Below the pieces are notes generated by a model. That model was not told the DNA's origin. It was given only the letters and a program-made list of their open reading frames with translations, and ran no database searches. From positions 1-8,455 of the forward strand of contig JAFPAK010000161.1 in the NCBI GenBank assembly GCA_017390825.1: DNA of 8,455 bases, given 5' to 3'. The translations under genes were made by a program, and so were the position numbers. Of the stretch, positions 1-6,840 are shown piece by piece; position 1 is the stretch's first letter, and each line of letters opens with the position of its first letter. This stretch comes from Clostridia bacterium. GTDB taxonomy: Bacteria; Bacillota_A; Clostridia; Oscillospirales; Acutalibacteraceae.

Positions 1-10
1 GCTTCGTTGT

Positions 11-139
11 TTACCAGATATCCGGTGTATAGGGGTCATTGCCCTGTGCTACTGTTGATGTAGGAACTTCGCTGCTTGATGCAACAACATCAAGTGCGCT
101 GAACTTTTCTATTTCAACTTCAGGTGTGATATAAGTCAT
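11..139 (-). CDS. Small 42-residue peptide of unknown function
   Basis: I recognise no named family. The frame opens with ATG at 139 and stops with TAA at 11-13. A clear ribosome binding site, AAAGGAG on the minus strand (148-154), sits 8 bases upstream and supports translation. The peptide begins MTYITPEVEIEKFSALDVV and continues through a Ser/Thr/Pro stretch (ASSSEVPTSTVAQGN) to an acidic, aromatic end (DPYTPDIW). It has no Cys, no hydrophobic membrane segment and no signal peptide; the N-terminal half is charged and amphipathic, the C-terminal half polar and likely disordered. It starts 18 bases after the stop of the secreted-protein gene, so the two are probably co-transcribed. From memory, short clostridial proteins of the pattern Y-x-x-P-E-x-E...F...D-V/I are common, sometimes near secreted proteins, but I cannot give a function. 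A precursor or accessory peptide is possible; no modification enzyme is visible nearby. Confidence 0.72.
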   Translation of the reverse strand: MTYITPEVEIEKFSALDVVASSSEVPTSTVAQGNDPYTPDIW

Positions 140-147
140 CGAAATTA

Positions 148-154
148 CTCCTTT
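148..154 (-). promoter_or_regulatory. Ribosome binding site of the small peptide gene
   Basis: The minus strand reads AAAGGAG, 8 bases before the ATG at 139. It lies in the 18-base gap after the stop codon of the secreted protein. It is the main evidence that the 42-codon frame is a real gene and not chance read-through. Confidence 0.75.
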
Positions 155-157
155 AAA

Positions 158-1810
158 TTATTCTACAGCTGCCCACTTGTCAACAAGTTCTTTGTGAGCA
201 TCTGTGAGTGTTGAATATATACTGTCATCAGCCTTGAGAGCTGTTGCAATAGTTTTTGCCGAACGAACAGAAACTGTTTCTGAATAGAAGACCTCTGTAA
301 TACCGTCCTTTATGAGCTTAACATAGCCTCGACCGATAAAGTCCTTTGCAATGTTACTATCTTTGATATTTACTACCGATCCGACTACACCGGTGAAATT
401 GCCTTCTGTATAGAACTCATCGGATGTAAATACAACATCGACCTTTGTACCTGTGAAATCGAGATTCAGCTCGCTATCTCCGACAAGCTCTTTTGTTGAG
501 ATAAGTGTACCCATCTCAACTGTGTAGCCTTCTGCTTCGTATTCAGCAAGCTGTGCGCTGTCAACTGTTGTGTAGAAGCGGATGCCTGTCAAAGCATTAA
601 GTCTGATAGAAGCTTTTTCGTCAGTTGCAACAGTAACTAACTTGGGCACATCGGGCTTGGTTGTAGGCTCGGTTGTGGGCACCACAGTTGTAGGCACCAC
701 AGTTGTAGGCTCGGTGGGTTCATTTGTTGCGGATTCATTTGGAGTTTCGTCGCTTCCTTGTGTAGAACCGAATACAGCATATTCGATATCATCAGCTGTG
801 ATATCTGTACCGTACATTGTGTTCTGATTGAATGATAATTTAATAGCAGTAACCTTCTTAACATCATCGGATGTCATAGTTACGGTAGTTGAATCTGCCT
901 GTGAAGTGAAGGTCTCATCAAGAACATAGAGTGCCTGCCAATAATTACTTATAACATTCTTTCTCCAATAAGTAACGTCGTCGATAACTACGCCGAAGTG
1001 ATCCTTTGAGCTGCTTGTTGCCTGCTTAACAAACATACGGATGTCGTCAGCATTTGCTATCTTATCAGCGTCAAGCTCAATTGTTATATAGTTGGTTTTC
1101 TCCTGGCTGTCCCAGCCGCTTGTTTTAGCATATATAGAAGCGGCAGATGTTGAAACTGTACCGGTAGCAACGTCTGTAGAAGCAGAAACAGTTACTGCAC
1201 TTGCTGATGTTACTGCTGCACTTGTGCCGTCTTCCCAGTCAACCAATGTTGTCCAATTATAAGCGGCATTCTTCATAGAAGCATCGCATACCAATGTGAT
1301 ATTATCAATATAGATAGTGCCGTTACCCTTGATAGCCATATAAACTATGTCTGAAAGAGCAATTCCGTCAAGCGATACTTCAACGTATGCGCCTTCTTTT
1401 GTACCTTCAACTGTAAGCCCCTGTGAGCAGAGTGCTGCGTTGGTAGTATCTGTAGTTGAAGTGCCGAATGTAGAACCAAAGCCTACATTGTATGTGCCTG
1501 CTGTGTCAGCCTTAAACCAGAACTTAATAGCAGTAGGCTCATAAGCTCTCCAACCTGCAGGAAGCTTAATGCCGAGTGAATTGCCTTTTGATGAAGCAAG
1601 TGTTATATAAGCAACATTGCCGCTGTCTATACCGTCAACTGTACCGATCGTGTGGTTCCAGTCATATGTGTGAGCAACGGCATATCTCTCACTAGAATCA
1701 TCAAATGTGATAATAACTTTTTCGCATGTGTTGTCTGCAGATGCGAATGCCATCGGTACTAACGTAAGTACCAAAACTAATGCCAAAACGATGGATATAA
1801 CTCGTCTCAT
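158..1810 (-). CDS. Secreted multidomain protein with two beta-sandwich (carbohydrate-binding-like) domains
   Basis: Residues 1-25 form a signal peptide: MRR, a Leu/Val-rich core, then AFASA with cleavage likely after Ala23 or Ala25. Two beta-rich regions follow, about 30-175 and 189-347. The first ends in GTIYIDNITLV, and both open with short F/W-D/E stretches (ITFDDSS, VDWEDGT), as in jelly-roll carbohydrate-binding modules. A Thr/Pro linker (about 352-390, with repeated VVPTT) leads to a C-terminal domain (391-550). That domain has features I recall from many secreted Ruminococcaceae proteins: SIRLNALTGIRFYT, GTLIS, RGYVKL, YSETVSVRSAKTIA. No catalytic domain, dockerin, LPXTG sorting signal or C-terminal membrane helix is visible, so the product is probably released or bound to polysaccharide. 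A carbohydrate-binding or surface role is inference from fold-like patterns only. The start at ATG 1810 is supported by the signal peptide and by AAAGGGG about 10 bases upstream. It has its own promoter and precedes the small peptide gene. Confidence 0.82.
   Translation of the reverse strand: MRRVISIVLALVLVLTLVPMAFASADNTCEKVIITFDDSSERYAVAHTYDWNHTIGTVDGIDSGNVAYITLASSKGNSLGIKLPAGWRAYEPTAIKFWFKADTAGTYNVGFGSTFGTSTTDTTNAALCSQGLTVEGTKEGAYVEVSLDGIALSDIVYMAIKGNGTIYIDNITLVCDASMKNAAYNWTTLVDWEDGTSAAVTSASAVTVSASTDVATGTVSTSAASIYAKTSGWDSQEKTNYITIELDADKIANADDIRMFVKQATSSSKDHFGVVIDDVTYWRKNVISNYWQALYVLDETFTSQADSTTVTMTSDDVKKVTAIKLSFNQNTMYGTDITADDIEYAVFGSTQGSDETPNESATNEPTEPTTVVPTTVVPTTEPTTKPDVPKLVTVATDEKASIRLNALTGIRFYTTVDSAQLAEYEAEGYTVEMGTLISTKELVGDSELNLDFTGTKVDVVFTSDEFYTEGNFTGVVGSVVNIKDSNIAKDFIGRGYVKLIKDGITEVFYSETVSVRSAKTIATALKADDSIYSTLTDAHKELVDKWAAVE
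660..716 (-). repeat. 15-bp tandem repeat coding the Thr/Pro linker
   Basis: On the plus strand the units are gttgtgggcaccaca (672-686), gttgtaggcaccaca (687-701) and gttgtaggctcggtg (702-716), with a related 12-base copy, gttgtaggctcg, at 660-671. They encode the repeated PTT-type linker between the second beta domain and the C-terminal domain. Such repeats can change length by slippage in 15-base steps, which keep the frame. Confidence 0.75.
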
Positions 1811-1848
1811 GAAATTATCGCCCCTTTATAAAATATTTATCCATCAAA

Positions 1849-1877
1849 AGTATATCACAAATTTTACAATAAAACAA
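1849..1877 (-). promoter_or_regulatory. Sigma-A-type promoter of the secreted protein / peptide unit
   Basis: On the minus strand the -10 element is TATACT (1849-1854) and the -35 element is TTGTTT (1872-1877), with a 17-base spacer. The -10 matches the consensus at 5 of 6 positions; the -35 keeps only the TTG. Transcription would start near 1842, leaving a 5' leader of about 32 bases before the ATG at 1810. The weak -35 suggests dependence on an activator, which fits the repeats immediately upstream. Confidence 0.6.
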
Positions 1878-1880
1878 GCA

Positions 1881-1933
1881 AAAAATGCACAAAAATGCAT
1901 TGTAATATTGCAAAATTTATACATTTTTGTGCA
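1881..1933. promoter_or_regulatory. Candidate regulator sites: tandem direct repeats plus an inverted copy
   Basis: Plus-strand 1881-1890 (aaaaatgcac) and 1891-1900 (aaaaatgcat) are tandem copies differing only at the last base, one helical turn apart. They begin 4 bases upstream of the -35 element. The 12-mer tgcacaaaaatg (1886-1897) recurs as a perfect inverted copy, catttttgtgca, at 1922-1933. Between them lies a near-palindrome, ttgtaatattgcaa (1900-1913). The placement suits an activator or repressor of the secreted-protein gene. The region is A/T-rich, so chance repeats are possible and no regulator can be named. Confidence 0.45.
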
Positions 1934-1940
1934 CAAACGC

Positions 1941-1978
1941 AAATAAATAAACTGCCTGCATTGCAAATACAGACAGTT
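1941..1978 (-). terminator. Rho-independent terminator after ybaK
   Basis: On the minus strand a 13-bp stem, AACTGTCTGTATT with AATGCAGGCAGTT (1950-1978, two G-U pairs), closes a 3-base TGC loop. It is followed by TATTTATTT (1941-1949). It begins 6 bases past the ybaK stop codon and would separate the housekeeping block from the secreted-protein unit. Confidence 0.8.
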
Positions 1979-1984
1979 ACTTGT

Positions 1985-2455
1985 TCATTTTACAAGATCG
2001 GCATATTTTCCGCCGATAAAATCAATCAGGTTTTCGGGAGATATACATATCTGCGTGCCGCGTTTTCCACCGCTTACAAAGATCTTGTCAAAAAGCATTG
2101 CAGTTTCATCAATATATGTTGCAAACGGCTTCTTCATACCGATAGGGGAGCAACCGCCACGGATATAGCCGGTAACAGGCAAAAGTTCTTTTACTGCTAT
2201 CATCTCGACACTTTTATGTCCGCTCACAGCAGCACACTTTTTCAAATCAAGTTCTTCTGCCACGGGGATGCAAAACACAGTGTATACACCGTTGTTTGAT
2301 CTTGTAACAAGCGTTTTAAATACGCACTCCTTATCCTGACCAAGTTGATTTGCAATGTGAATGCCTGAAAGATCGTTTTCATCGACCTCGTATTCAACCG
2401 CGCTGTAATTTATTTTTGCTGCGTCCAGAAGCCGCATAGCATTTGTTTTATTCAT
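1985..2455 (-). CDS. ybaK: YbaK-type aminoacyl-tRNA deacylase (Cys-tRNA(Pro))
   Basis: A 156-residue, single-domain protein of the normal family length. Members hydrolyse cysteine mischarged on tRNA(Pro), in trans to prolyl-tRNA synthetase, in the cytoplasm. Family marks visible here are VFKTLV (Lys47, in the position of the essential lysine of E. coli YbaK), the glycine-rich GYIRGGCSPIG (96-106), and FDKIFVSGGKRGTQI (about 122-136) with the final ISPENLIDF. The start ATG (2453-2455) overlaps the last codons of gpsA by 8 bases, pointing to translational coupling; it is the last gene of the block before the terminator at 1941-1978. The fold is shared with other trans-editing proteins such as ProXp-ala, so substrate is inferred from overall resemblance and not proven. 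The link to gpsA appears to be one of gene order, not pathway. Confidence 0.9.
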   Translation of the reverse strand: MNKTNAMRLLDAAKINYSAVEYEVDENDLSGIHIANQLGQDKECVFKTLVTRSNNGVYTVFCIPVAEELDLKKCAAVSGHKSVEMIAVKELLPVTGYIRGGCSPIGMKKPFATYIDETAMLFDKIFVSGGKRGTQICISPENLIDFIGGKYADLVK

Positions 2456-3425
2456 GCTTCATCGACCTGTTCATAAGGTTGTTTATGGCTTCGTTGCACG
2501 CACCGCCAAGGTAAAGTACTCTGTAACACTCATTGATGATAGGCATTTCAACGCAAAGACCGTCAGAAAGTCGCTTTGCTGCATCTGTTGCAAAATAGCC
2601 TTCGACTGTGCCTACCTTAGCGAGTGCCGATGCAACATCCATTCCTGCGCCGATTTCTTTGCCGAAACGGCGATTACGGCTGTGGCGCGAGGTGCAGGTA
2701 ACTATCAGATCGCCAAGTCCTGAAAGTCCGGAAAAGGTCTCACGCAAGGCTCCCATTTTGACGCCGAATGCTGACATTTCGTTAATACCTCTTGTAACAA
2801 GGGCGGCTATTGTGTTGTCACCAAGTCCTAAGCCGTCGCATATTCCGGCGGCAACAGCGATGATGTTTTTCAAGGCCGCACCGGTCTCAACGCCGATAAC
2901 ATCAGAATTTGTATAGATACGGAAACGCTCGTTTGAAAGCAGCTGCTGGATAGTCTCGGCAGCCTTCATATCATCGCTTGCGGCAACTATTGAGGTAGGA
3001 ATTCTGCGTGCGACTTCTTCTGCGTGCGACGGACCTGAAAGTACAACAACGCTGCCGCTGATTTCTTGAGATATAACGGTTGAAAAACGATTTAACGTAT
3101 CCTTTTCAAAGCCTTTGGCAACACTTACGGTAATGGTATTTTGATCAATTATAGGAGCAATAAGCTGTGCCGTTTCACGCACGGCGAAAGACGGTGTTGC
3201 AATAATAACAACATCCGAATTCTTTATATCATTTATATTATCGGTTATTTTAATTGAAGAAGGTACTGTGACACCTTCGAGCAATCGAGTCGTTCGTGTG
3301 GCTTTAAGTGCATTTACTTCATCGGTGAACTTACCCCATAAAACGACCTCATGGTCATTGTCTGCACAAAGCATTGAGAGGGCAGTGCCCCATCCGCCGC
3401 AACCAAGAACAGATATTTTACTCAT
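2448..3425 (-). CDS. gpsA: NAD(P)-dependent glycerol-3-phosphate dehydrogenase
   Basis: The 325-residue product reduces dihydroxyacetone phosphate to sn-glycerol-3-phosphate in the cytoplasm, supplying the backbone of phospholipids. The N-terminal Rossmann fold carries GCGGWGTAL (8-16), the dinucleotide loop. Further family blocks are VAKGFEKDT (102-110), LSGPSHAEEVA (129-139), ETGAALKNIIAVAAGICDG (180-198) with the catalytic lysine in LKN (Lys186), and LSGLGDLIVTCTSRHSRNRRFG (residues 234-255). Length and motif order are those of an intact enzyme. It starts 7 bases after the plsY stop and has AAGGA about 11 bases upstream of the ATG. Its product is the substrate of PlsY, encoded just before it, so the two form a functional pair. 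The stop codon lies inside the start of ybaK (8-base overlap). Confidence 0.96.
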   Translation of the reverse strand: MSKISVLGCGGWGTALSMLCADNDHEVVLWGKFTDEVNALKATRTTRLLEGVTVPSSIKITDNINDIKNSDVVIIATPSFAVRETAQLIAPIIDQNTITVSVAKGFEKDTLNRFSTVISQEISGSVVVLSGPSHAEEVARRIPTSIVAASDDMKAAETIQQLLSNERFRIYTNSDVIGVETGAALKNIIAVAAGICDGLGLGDNTIAALVTRGINEMSAFGVKMGALRETFSGLSGLGDLIVTCTSRHSRNRRFGKEIGAGMDVASALAKVGTVEGYFATDAAKRLSDGLCVEMPIINECYRVLYLGGACNEAINNLMNRSMKHE

Positions 3426-3432
3426 AATGCGA

Positions 3433-4140
3433 TCAATCCTTTTTCTTCTGCCCGATACGGCGCTCGTTGCCGTGTATCAGTCGGACAATGTTAGTTTTGT
3501 GCTTTGATACGACGGCTGCCGACATACAAAGCATCAAAAGAGTTACGATAATTCTTGACTGAAAGAAAGGGAAATAGGTGTATGTAATACTCTGATCATA
3601 AAATAAGAACAGAGTTATCCACGCAGATCCTGCGGCGATAATAGAAGAAAGTGAAACATATTTTGTTGTAAGCACTAAGATTCCGAATATCGCAAGTGCA
3701 AGGCAAGCAACACGCCAATCAACAAACATACCTGCGCCTGCTATGGTTGCAACGCCCTTGCCTCCTCTGAAACCGAAAAATACAGGGAACATATGGCCTA
3801 TTATGCAGAAAAGCGCACCAATACCTGCGGCAAATGCAGGATTAAGAAGTGTATCAGCATTTTCACCGAGGAACAAGGTCAGAAGCGGTGTACAGGCATA
3901 TCTAGCAATACCCGATGCGGCAACTCCTTTTAAAAAGTCCCAGATGAATGTGATGGCACCGGGCAGCTTGCCGGCAACACGGGTCACATTGGTCATACCT
4001 GCGTTACCTGATCCGTGTTCACGGATATCAGTCTTGATAAAGAGCTTGGTTATAATTATACCTGCGTTGATACTGCCGAGTAGGTAGCCCAGCAATGCGA
4101 ATATAAAAAGTGTCAATATGATAGCTAATGGTGTGCTCAA
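3433..4140 (-). CDS. plsY: Acyl-phosphate:glycerol-3-phosphate acyltransferase PlsY
   Basis: An integral membrane enzyme that moves an acyl group from acyl-phosphate to glycerol-3-phosphate, giving lysophosphatidic acid. All three conserved loops are present: GSGNAGMTN (43-51), FFGFRGGKGVAT (121-132) and HKTNIVRLIHGNERRIG (214-230). Several hydrophobic segments (about 5-33, 105-121, 145-157, 165-181, 196-212) fit the multi-pass topology. At 235 residues it is somewhat longer than the roughly 200 typical, with a longer loop around 85-103 and a Lys-rich tail. The start is TTG (4138-4140): no in-frame ATG occurs before Met49, which is already inside the first motif. The TTG overlaps the TGA of der as TTGA, and an AGAGG ribosome binding site lies about 9 bases upstream within der. 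GpsA, encoded next, makes its substrate. The gene for PlsX, which makes the acyl-phosphate, is not in the window. Confidence 0.94.
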   Translation of the reverse strand: MSTPLAIILTLFIFALLGYLLGSINAGIIITKLFIKTDIREHGSGNAGMTNVTRVAGKLPGAITFIWDFLKGVAASGIARYACTPLLTLFLGENADTLLNPAFAAGIGALFCIIGHMFPVFFGFRGGKGVATIAGAGMFVDWRVACLALAIFGILVLTTKYVSLSSIIAAGSAWITLFLFYDQSITYTYFPFFQSRIIVTLLMLCMSAAVVSKHKTNIVRLIHGNERRIGQKKKD

Positions 4141-5465
4141 TTCTTTTCGCCTCTTTCTCTGATGATGAAACGCACCGGAGTGCCTTCAAGTCCGAAGGTC
4201 TGCCGTATTTGATTTTCAAGATATCTTCTGTATGAAAAATGGAACAGCTCCTCTTTATTACAGAAGCACACGAATGTGGGCGGCTTTACCGATGCCTGTG
4301 TCATATAGTATATTTTCAGACGCTTGCCGCGGTCAGACGGAGGTTGAACACGAGCAGTCGCATCTGCAAGCAGATCGTTGAGCATACCTGTTGAAATACG
4401 CATTGTATTCTGCTCATAGGTGTATTTGATAAGCTCAAACAAGCGGTCTATCCTTGTGCCGTATTTTGCTGATATAAAAATAATCGGCGCATATGTCATA
4501 AATGAGAAGTCGGTCATAAGGCGCTTGCGGTATTGCTCCATAGTATTGCCGTCTTTTTCAATGGCATCCCACTTGTTTACAGCAATTATACACGCCTTGC
4601 CGCCGTCAAGCGCAAGCGAAGCAACCTTCGAGTCCTGCTCGGTGAAGCCCTCCTTTGCGTCTATCATAATAACGCAGACATCTGCTCTGTCTACCGCCAT
4701 TTCAGCACGCAGCACCGAGTATTTTTCGATCTTATCGTCAACACGGCTGCGCCTTCTGATGCCGGCGGTGTCGATAAAATTAAATCTGCCGTATTTGTTT
4801 TCGATAGAAAAGTCCACCGCATCACGGGTAGTACCCGAAATATCGGAAACGATCGTACGGTTTTCGCCGGAAATGCAGTTGATAAGCGAGGATTTTCCTA
4901 CATTAGGCTTGCCGATAACGGCAACATTTATCATAAGGCTTTCATTTTCTTCATCGTCTTCATCAAAGGTAAGATACTTGTACACCTCATCAAGCAGGTC
5001 ACCTGTGCCGTGACCGTGTACGCCGGAAACAGCGACCGGATCACCGATACCGAGGTTGTAGAATTCATAGAATTCGGGCGGCACTTCACCGACCTTATCC
5101 ACCTTGTTTACGCAAAGAACCACCGGCTTGCCGCATTTCTGAAGCATAGCGGCAACCTCCATATCAGAGGCAACCACACCGCTTTTCATATCAGTAACAA
5201 ATATTATAACATCTGCCATATCAATAGCGAGATTTGCCTGAGTACGCATCTGCGAAAGAATGATATCATCGGTTTTAGGCTCAATACCGCCGGTATCTAC
5301 CAAAACGAATTTCTTTGCACGCCATTCACAGTCACCGAAAATTCGGTCACGGGTAACGCCGGGCGTGTCGTCGACTATTGAAACACGCTTGCCGATAAGT
5401 TTATTAAACAGAGTGGATTTACCTACATTAGGTCTGCCCACTACCGCAACTACCGGTTTTGCCAT
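4137..5465 (-). CDS. der: Ribosome-assembly GTPase Der (EngA)
   Basis: A 442-residue tandem GTPase needed for maturation of the 50S ribosomal subunit. The first G domain has GRPNVGKS (10-17), DTGG (57-60) and NKVD (120-123). An acidic linker (about 168-175) leads to the second, with GKPNVGKS (185-192), DTAG (232-235), NKWD (297-300) and SAK (332-334). The C-terminal KH-like RNA-binding domain spans about 355-440, including RGKRLKIYYMTQ and the ending TPVRFIIRER. I place the start at ATG 5463-5465, not at a possible start 17 codons upstream (5516). The product then begins MAKPVVAVVG as in the family, and AAGGAGGA lies 7 bases before it. The longer version would overlap the preceding gene by 38 bases and add a non-conserved leader. 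The stop overlaps the TTG start of plsY. Confidence 0.97.
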   Translation of the reverse strand: MAKPVVAVVGRPNVGKSTLFNKLIGKRVSIVDDTPGVTRDRIFGDCEWRAKKFVLVDTGGIEPKTDDIILSQMRTQANLAIDMADVIIFVTDMKSGVVASDMEVAAMLQKCGKPVVLCVNKVDKVGEVPPEFYEFYNLGIGDPVAVSGVHGHGTGDLLDEVYKYLTFDEDDEENESLMINVAVIGKPNVGKSSLINCISGENRTIVSDISGTTRDAVDFSIENKYGRFNFIDTAGIRRRSRVDDKIEKYSVLRAEMAVDRADVCVIMIDAKEGFTEQDSKVASLALDGGKACIIAVNKWDAIEKDGNTMEQYRKRLMTDFSFMTYAPIIFISAKYGTRIDRLFELIKYTYEQNTMRISTGMLNDLLADATARVQPPSDRGKRLKIYYMTQASVKPPTFVCFCNKEELFHFSYRRYLENQIRQTFGLEGTPVRFIIRERGEKN

Positions 5466-5472
5466 AGATTTT

Positions 5473-5480
5473 TCCTCCTT
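5473..5480 (-). promoter_or_regulatory. Ribosome binding site that fixes the der start
   Basis: The minus strand reads AAGGAGGA, 7 bases before ATG 5465. Its first two bases overlap the TAA stop (5479-5481) of the preceding gene, so terminating ribosomes would be placed at the der start. This decides for the shorter, family-like N-terminus. Confidence 0.85.
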
Positions 5481-6777
5481 ATTGTAAAAATGCCTGCAAT
5501 GTGCTTTCGCCGTCACATTCCGTGACGAATACCTTGCCTCCGGTTGCTTTTTCTATATCCTCTATACTATAATCGTCAAGAAAAACATCTCTTTCTCTTC
5601 GCAGCATTGCAGAGGGAATAAGCACCGTGCCGGGATTATCAAGAGCGTTGATATGTTTTATTAAATCGGTGCCGGTGATAAGTCCTGATGCGGTGATAAG
5701 CGGTCCAAAATAGTTATTTTCCACCGCAGTAACGGAGATATCAAGTCCGCTCCATTTTCTCTTTGCAAGCGATACCGCTTTGCTCATTAATTCATATGCA
5801 CCCTTGCCGGTCGCTATTGTCATCTTGCTGTATTTAGGCTCTGCATGGCAATCTTCAAGCGCACGGGTGAATTCAGCGAGAAACAAAGATGACATTCCAA
5901 CACCGTTTTCAAGCTGCAAAAATGCACCGTAGTAGTCTTCATCCGGCAGTTCACGCTGTGCAAGTGCAAAAAACTCATCAGACGGATAAAAAACTCTGTC
6001 TTTATACTCATTATAAAAGCGGTCGCCGATTTTTTCAATAGTATCAATTACCGCAGCTGCCTCTTCTTTGGTAAAAGGTCGAAGCGGATAGAGTCCCTCA
6101 CGGAACTTTGTAAGTCCTACCGGTACTGCCGCAACGCTCTCAATAGAAGGATAAAGCTCTGCAAGATCGTTTAATGAGCGTTCAAGCTCCTTGCCGTCGT
6201 TAAGCGTGGGGCAGAGTACAAGCTGTGCGTTGATTTTTATGCCTGCATCGGAAAGCCTTTTCAAATATTTCAGCTTTTCACCTGCAAACCGGTTATTCAT
6301 CATTTTGCAACGTAGCTCGGGGTTGGTGGTGTGAACGGAAATGTTGATAGGAGAAATGTGCATTTTTATAATGCGGTCGATTTCGTCATCTCCAATATTG
6401 GTAAGCGTGATATAGTTGCCGAACAAGAATGAAAGGCGGCTGTCGTCATCTTTAAAATAAAGACTCTCTCTCATACCTTTGGGCATTTGATCGATAAAAC
6501 AGAACACGCACTTATTCATACACGAACGCTGCTTGTCCATAAGATATGTCTCGAATTCAAGTCCAATATCATCATACTCGTCCTTCTTTATCTTCACCTT
6601 GCGATTTTTTCCGTCAGCCGTTTCAAGAACGATAATAAGCTTTCGGTCGGTGCAGTAAAAACGGTAATCAAGCACATCGCGTATTTCATTATTATTAATA
6701 GAAATTATTTTATCTCCCGCTTTAATCTTATGCTTTTGTGCAAGTGATCCGGGCTCAATGCCGATAATGGTTACCAT
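5479..6777 (-). CDS. PDZ / radical-SAM / DUF512 domain protein, function unknown
   Basis: A 432-residue protein of the DUF512 family. The N-terminus (about 1-60) is PDZ-like: IIGIEPGSLAQKHKIKAGDKIISINN. Next comes the radical-SAM cluster motif C-x3-C-x2-C in SCMNKCVFCFIDQMP (Cys86, Cys90, Cys93), expected to bind a 4Fe-4S cluster and S-adenosylmethionine. The core continues through DDDSRLSFLFGNYITLTN and PINISVHTT. The C-terminal half (about 225-430) is the DUF512 region, with FYPSDEFFALA, GVGMSS, ATGKGAYEL and VENNYFGPLITASGL. The substrate is unknown to me. In many Clostridia this gene sits next to der, as here, where der follows after 13 bases. The start ATG (6775-6777) has GGAG 6 bases upstream. 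No signal peptide or membrane segment is seen, so it is cytoplasmic. The family call is firm; any reaction would be a guess. Confidence 0.9.
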   Translation of the reverse strand: MVTIIGIEPGSLAQKHKIKAGDKIISINNNEIRDVLDYRFYCTDRKLIIVLETADGKNRKVKIKKDEYDDIGLEFETYLMDKQRSCMNKCVFCFIDQMPKGMRESLYFKDDDSRLSFLFGNYITLTNIGDDEIDRIIKMHISPINISVHTTNPELRCKMMNNRFAGEKLKYLKRLSDAGIKINAQLVLCPTLNDGKELERSLNDLAELYPSIESVAAVPVGLTKFREGLYPLRPFTKEEAAAVIDTIEKIGDRFYNEYKDRVFYPSDEFFALAQRELPDEDYYGAFLQLENGVGMSSLFLAEFTRALEDCHAEPKYSKMTIATGKGAYELMSKAVSLAKRKWSGLDISVTAVENNYFGPLITASGLITGTDLIKHINALDNPGTVLIPSAMLRRERDVFLDDYSIEDIEKATGGKVFVTECDGESTLQAFLQ

Positions 6778-6800
6778 ATATGTCTCCGTTCGATAATAAA

Positions 6801-6840
6801 AACAAAAGGGAAGCCGTTTTTGTTAAAAAACCGTCCTCCC
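6801..6840 (-). terminator. Probable Rho-independent terminator after rpmF
   Basis: On the minus strand GGGAGG (6835-6840) pairs with CTTCCC (6808-6813, one G-U pair). An inner six-pair G/T5-A5/C stem with a TAAC loop is separated from it by a small internal loop. A T-rich run, TTTTGTTTTT, follows the stem (to about 6798). It lies between rpmF and the radical-SAM gene, so it should at least reduce read-through into the housekeeping block. Confidence 0.65.

Noticed and set aside
660..716. Possible CRISPR-like array
   Set aside because: Repeats are 15 bases, contiguous without spacers, and encode a Thr/Pro linker in frame.
1895..2299. 134-codon plus-strand frame
   Set aside because: Runs through the terminator and antisense to ybaK; no family features.
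4420..5013. 197-codon plus-strand frame
   Set aside because: Antisense to der; a Ser-rich low-complexity translation typical of a mirror of conserved coding sequence.
4533..5381. 282-codon open frame on the plus strand
   Set aside because: It lies wholly antisense to der, whose motifs are all intact; the translation has no recognisable domain and no ribosome binding site was seen.
5466..5516. 17-codon N-terminal extension of der
   Set aside because: It overlaps the preceding gene, is not family-like, and the strong ribosome binding site at 5473-5480 points to ATG 5465.
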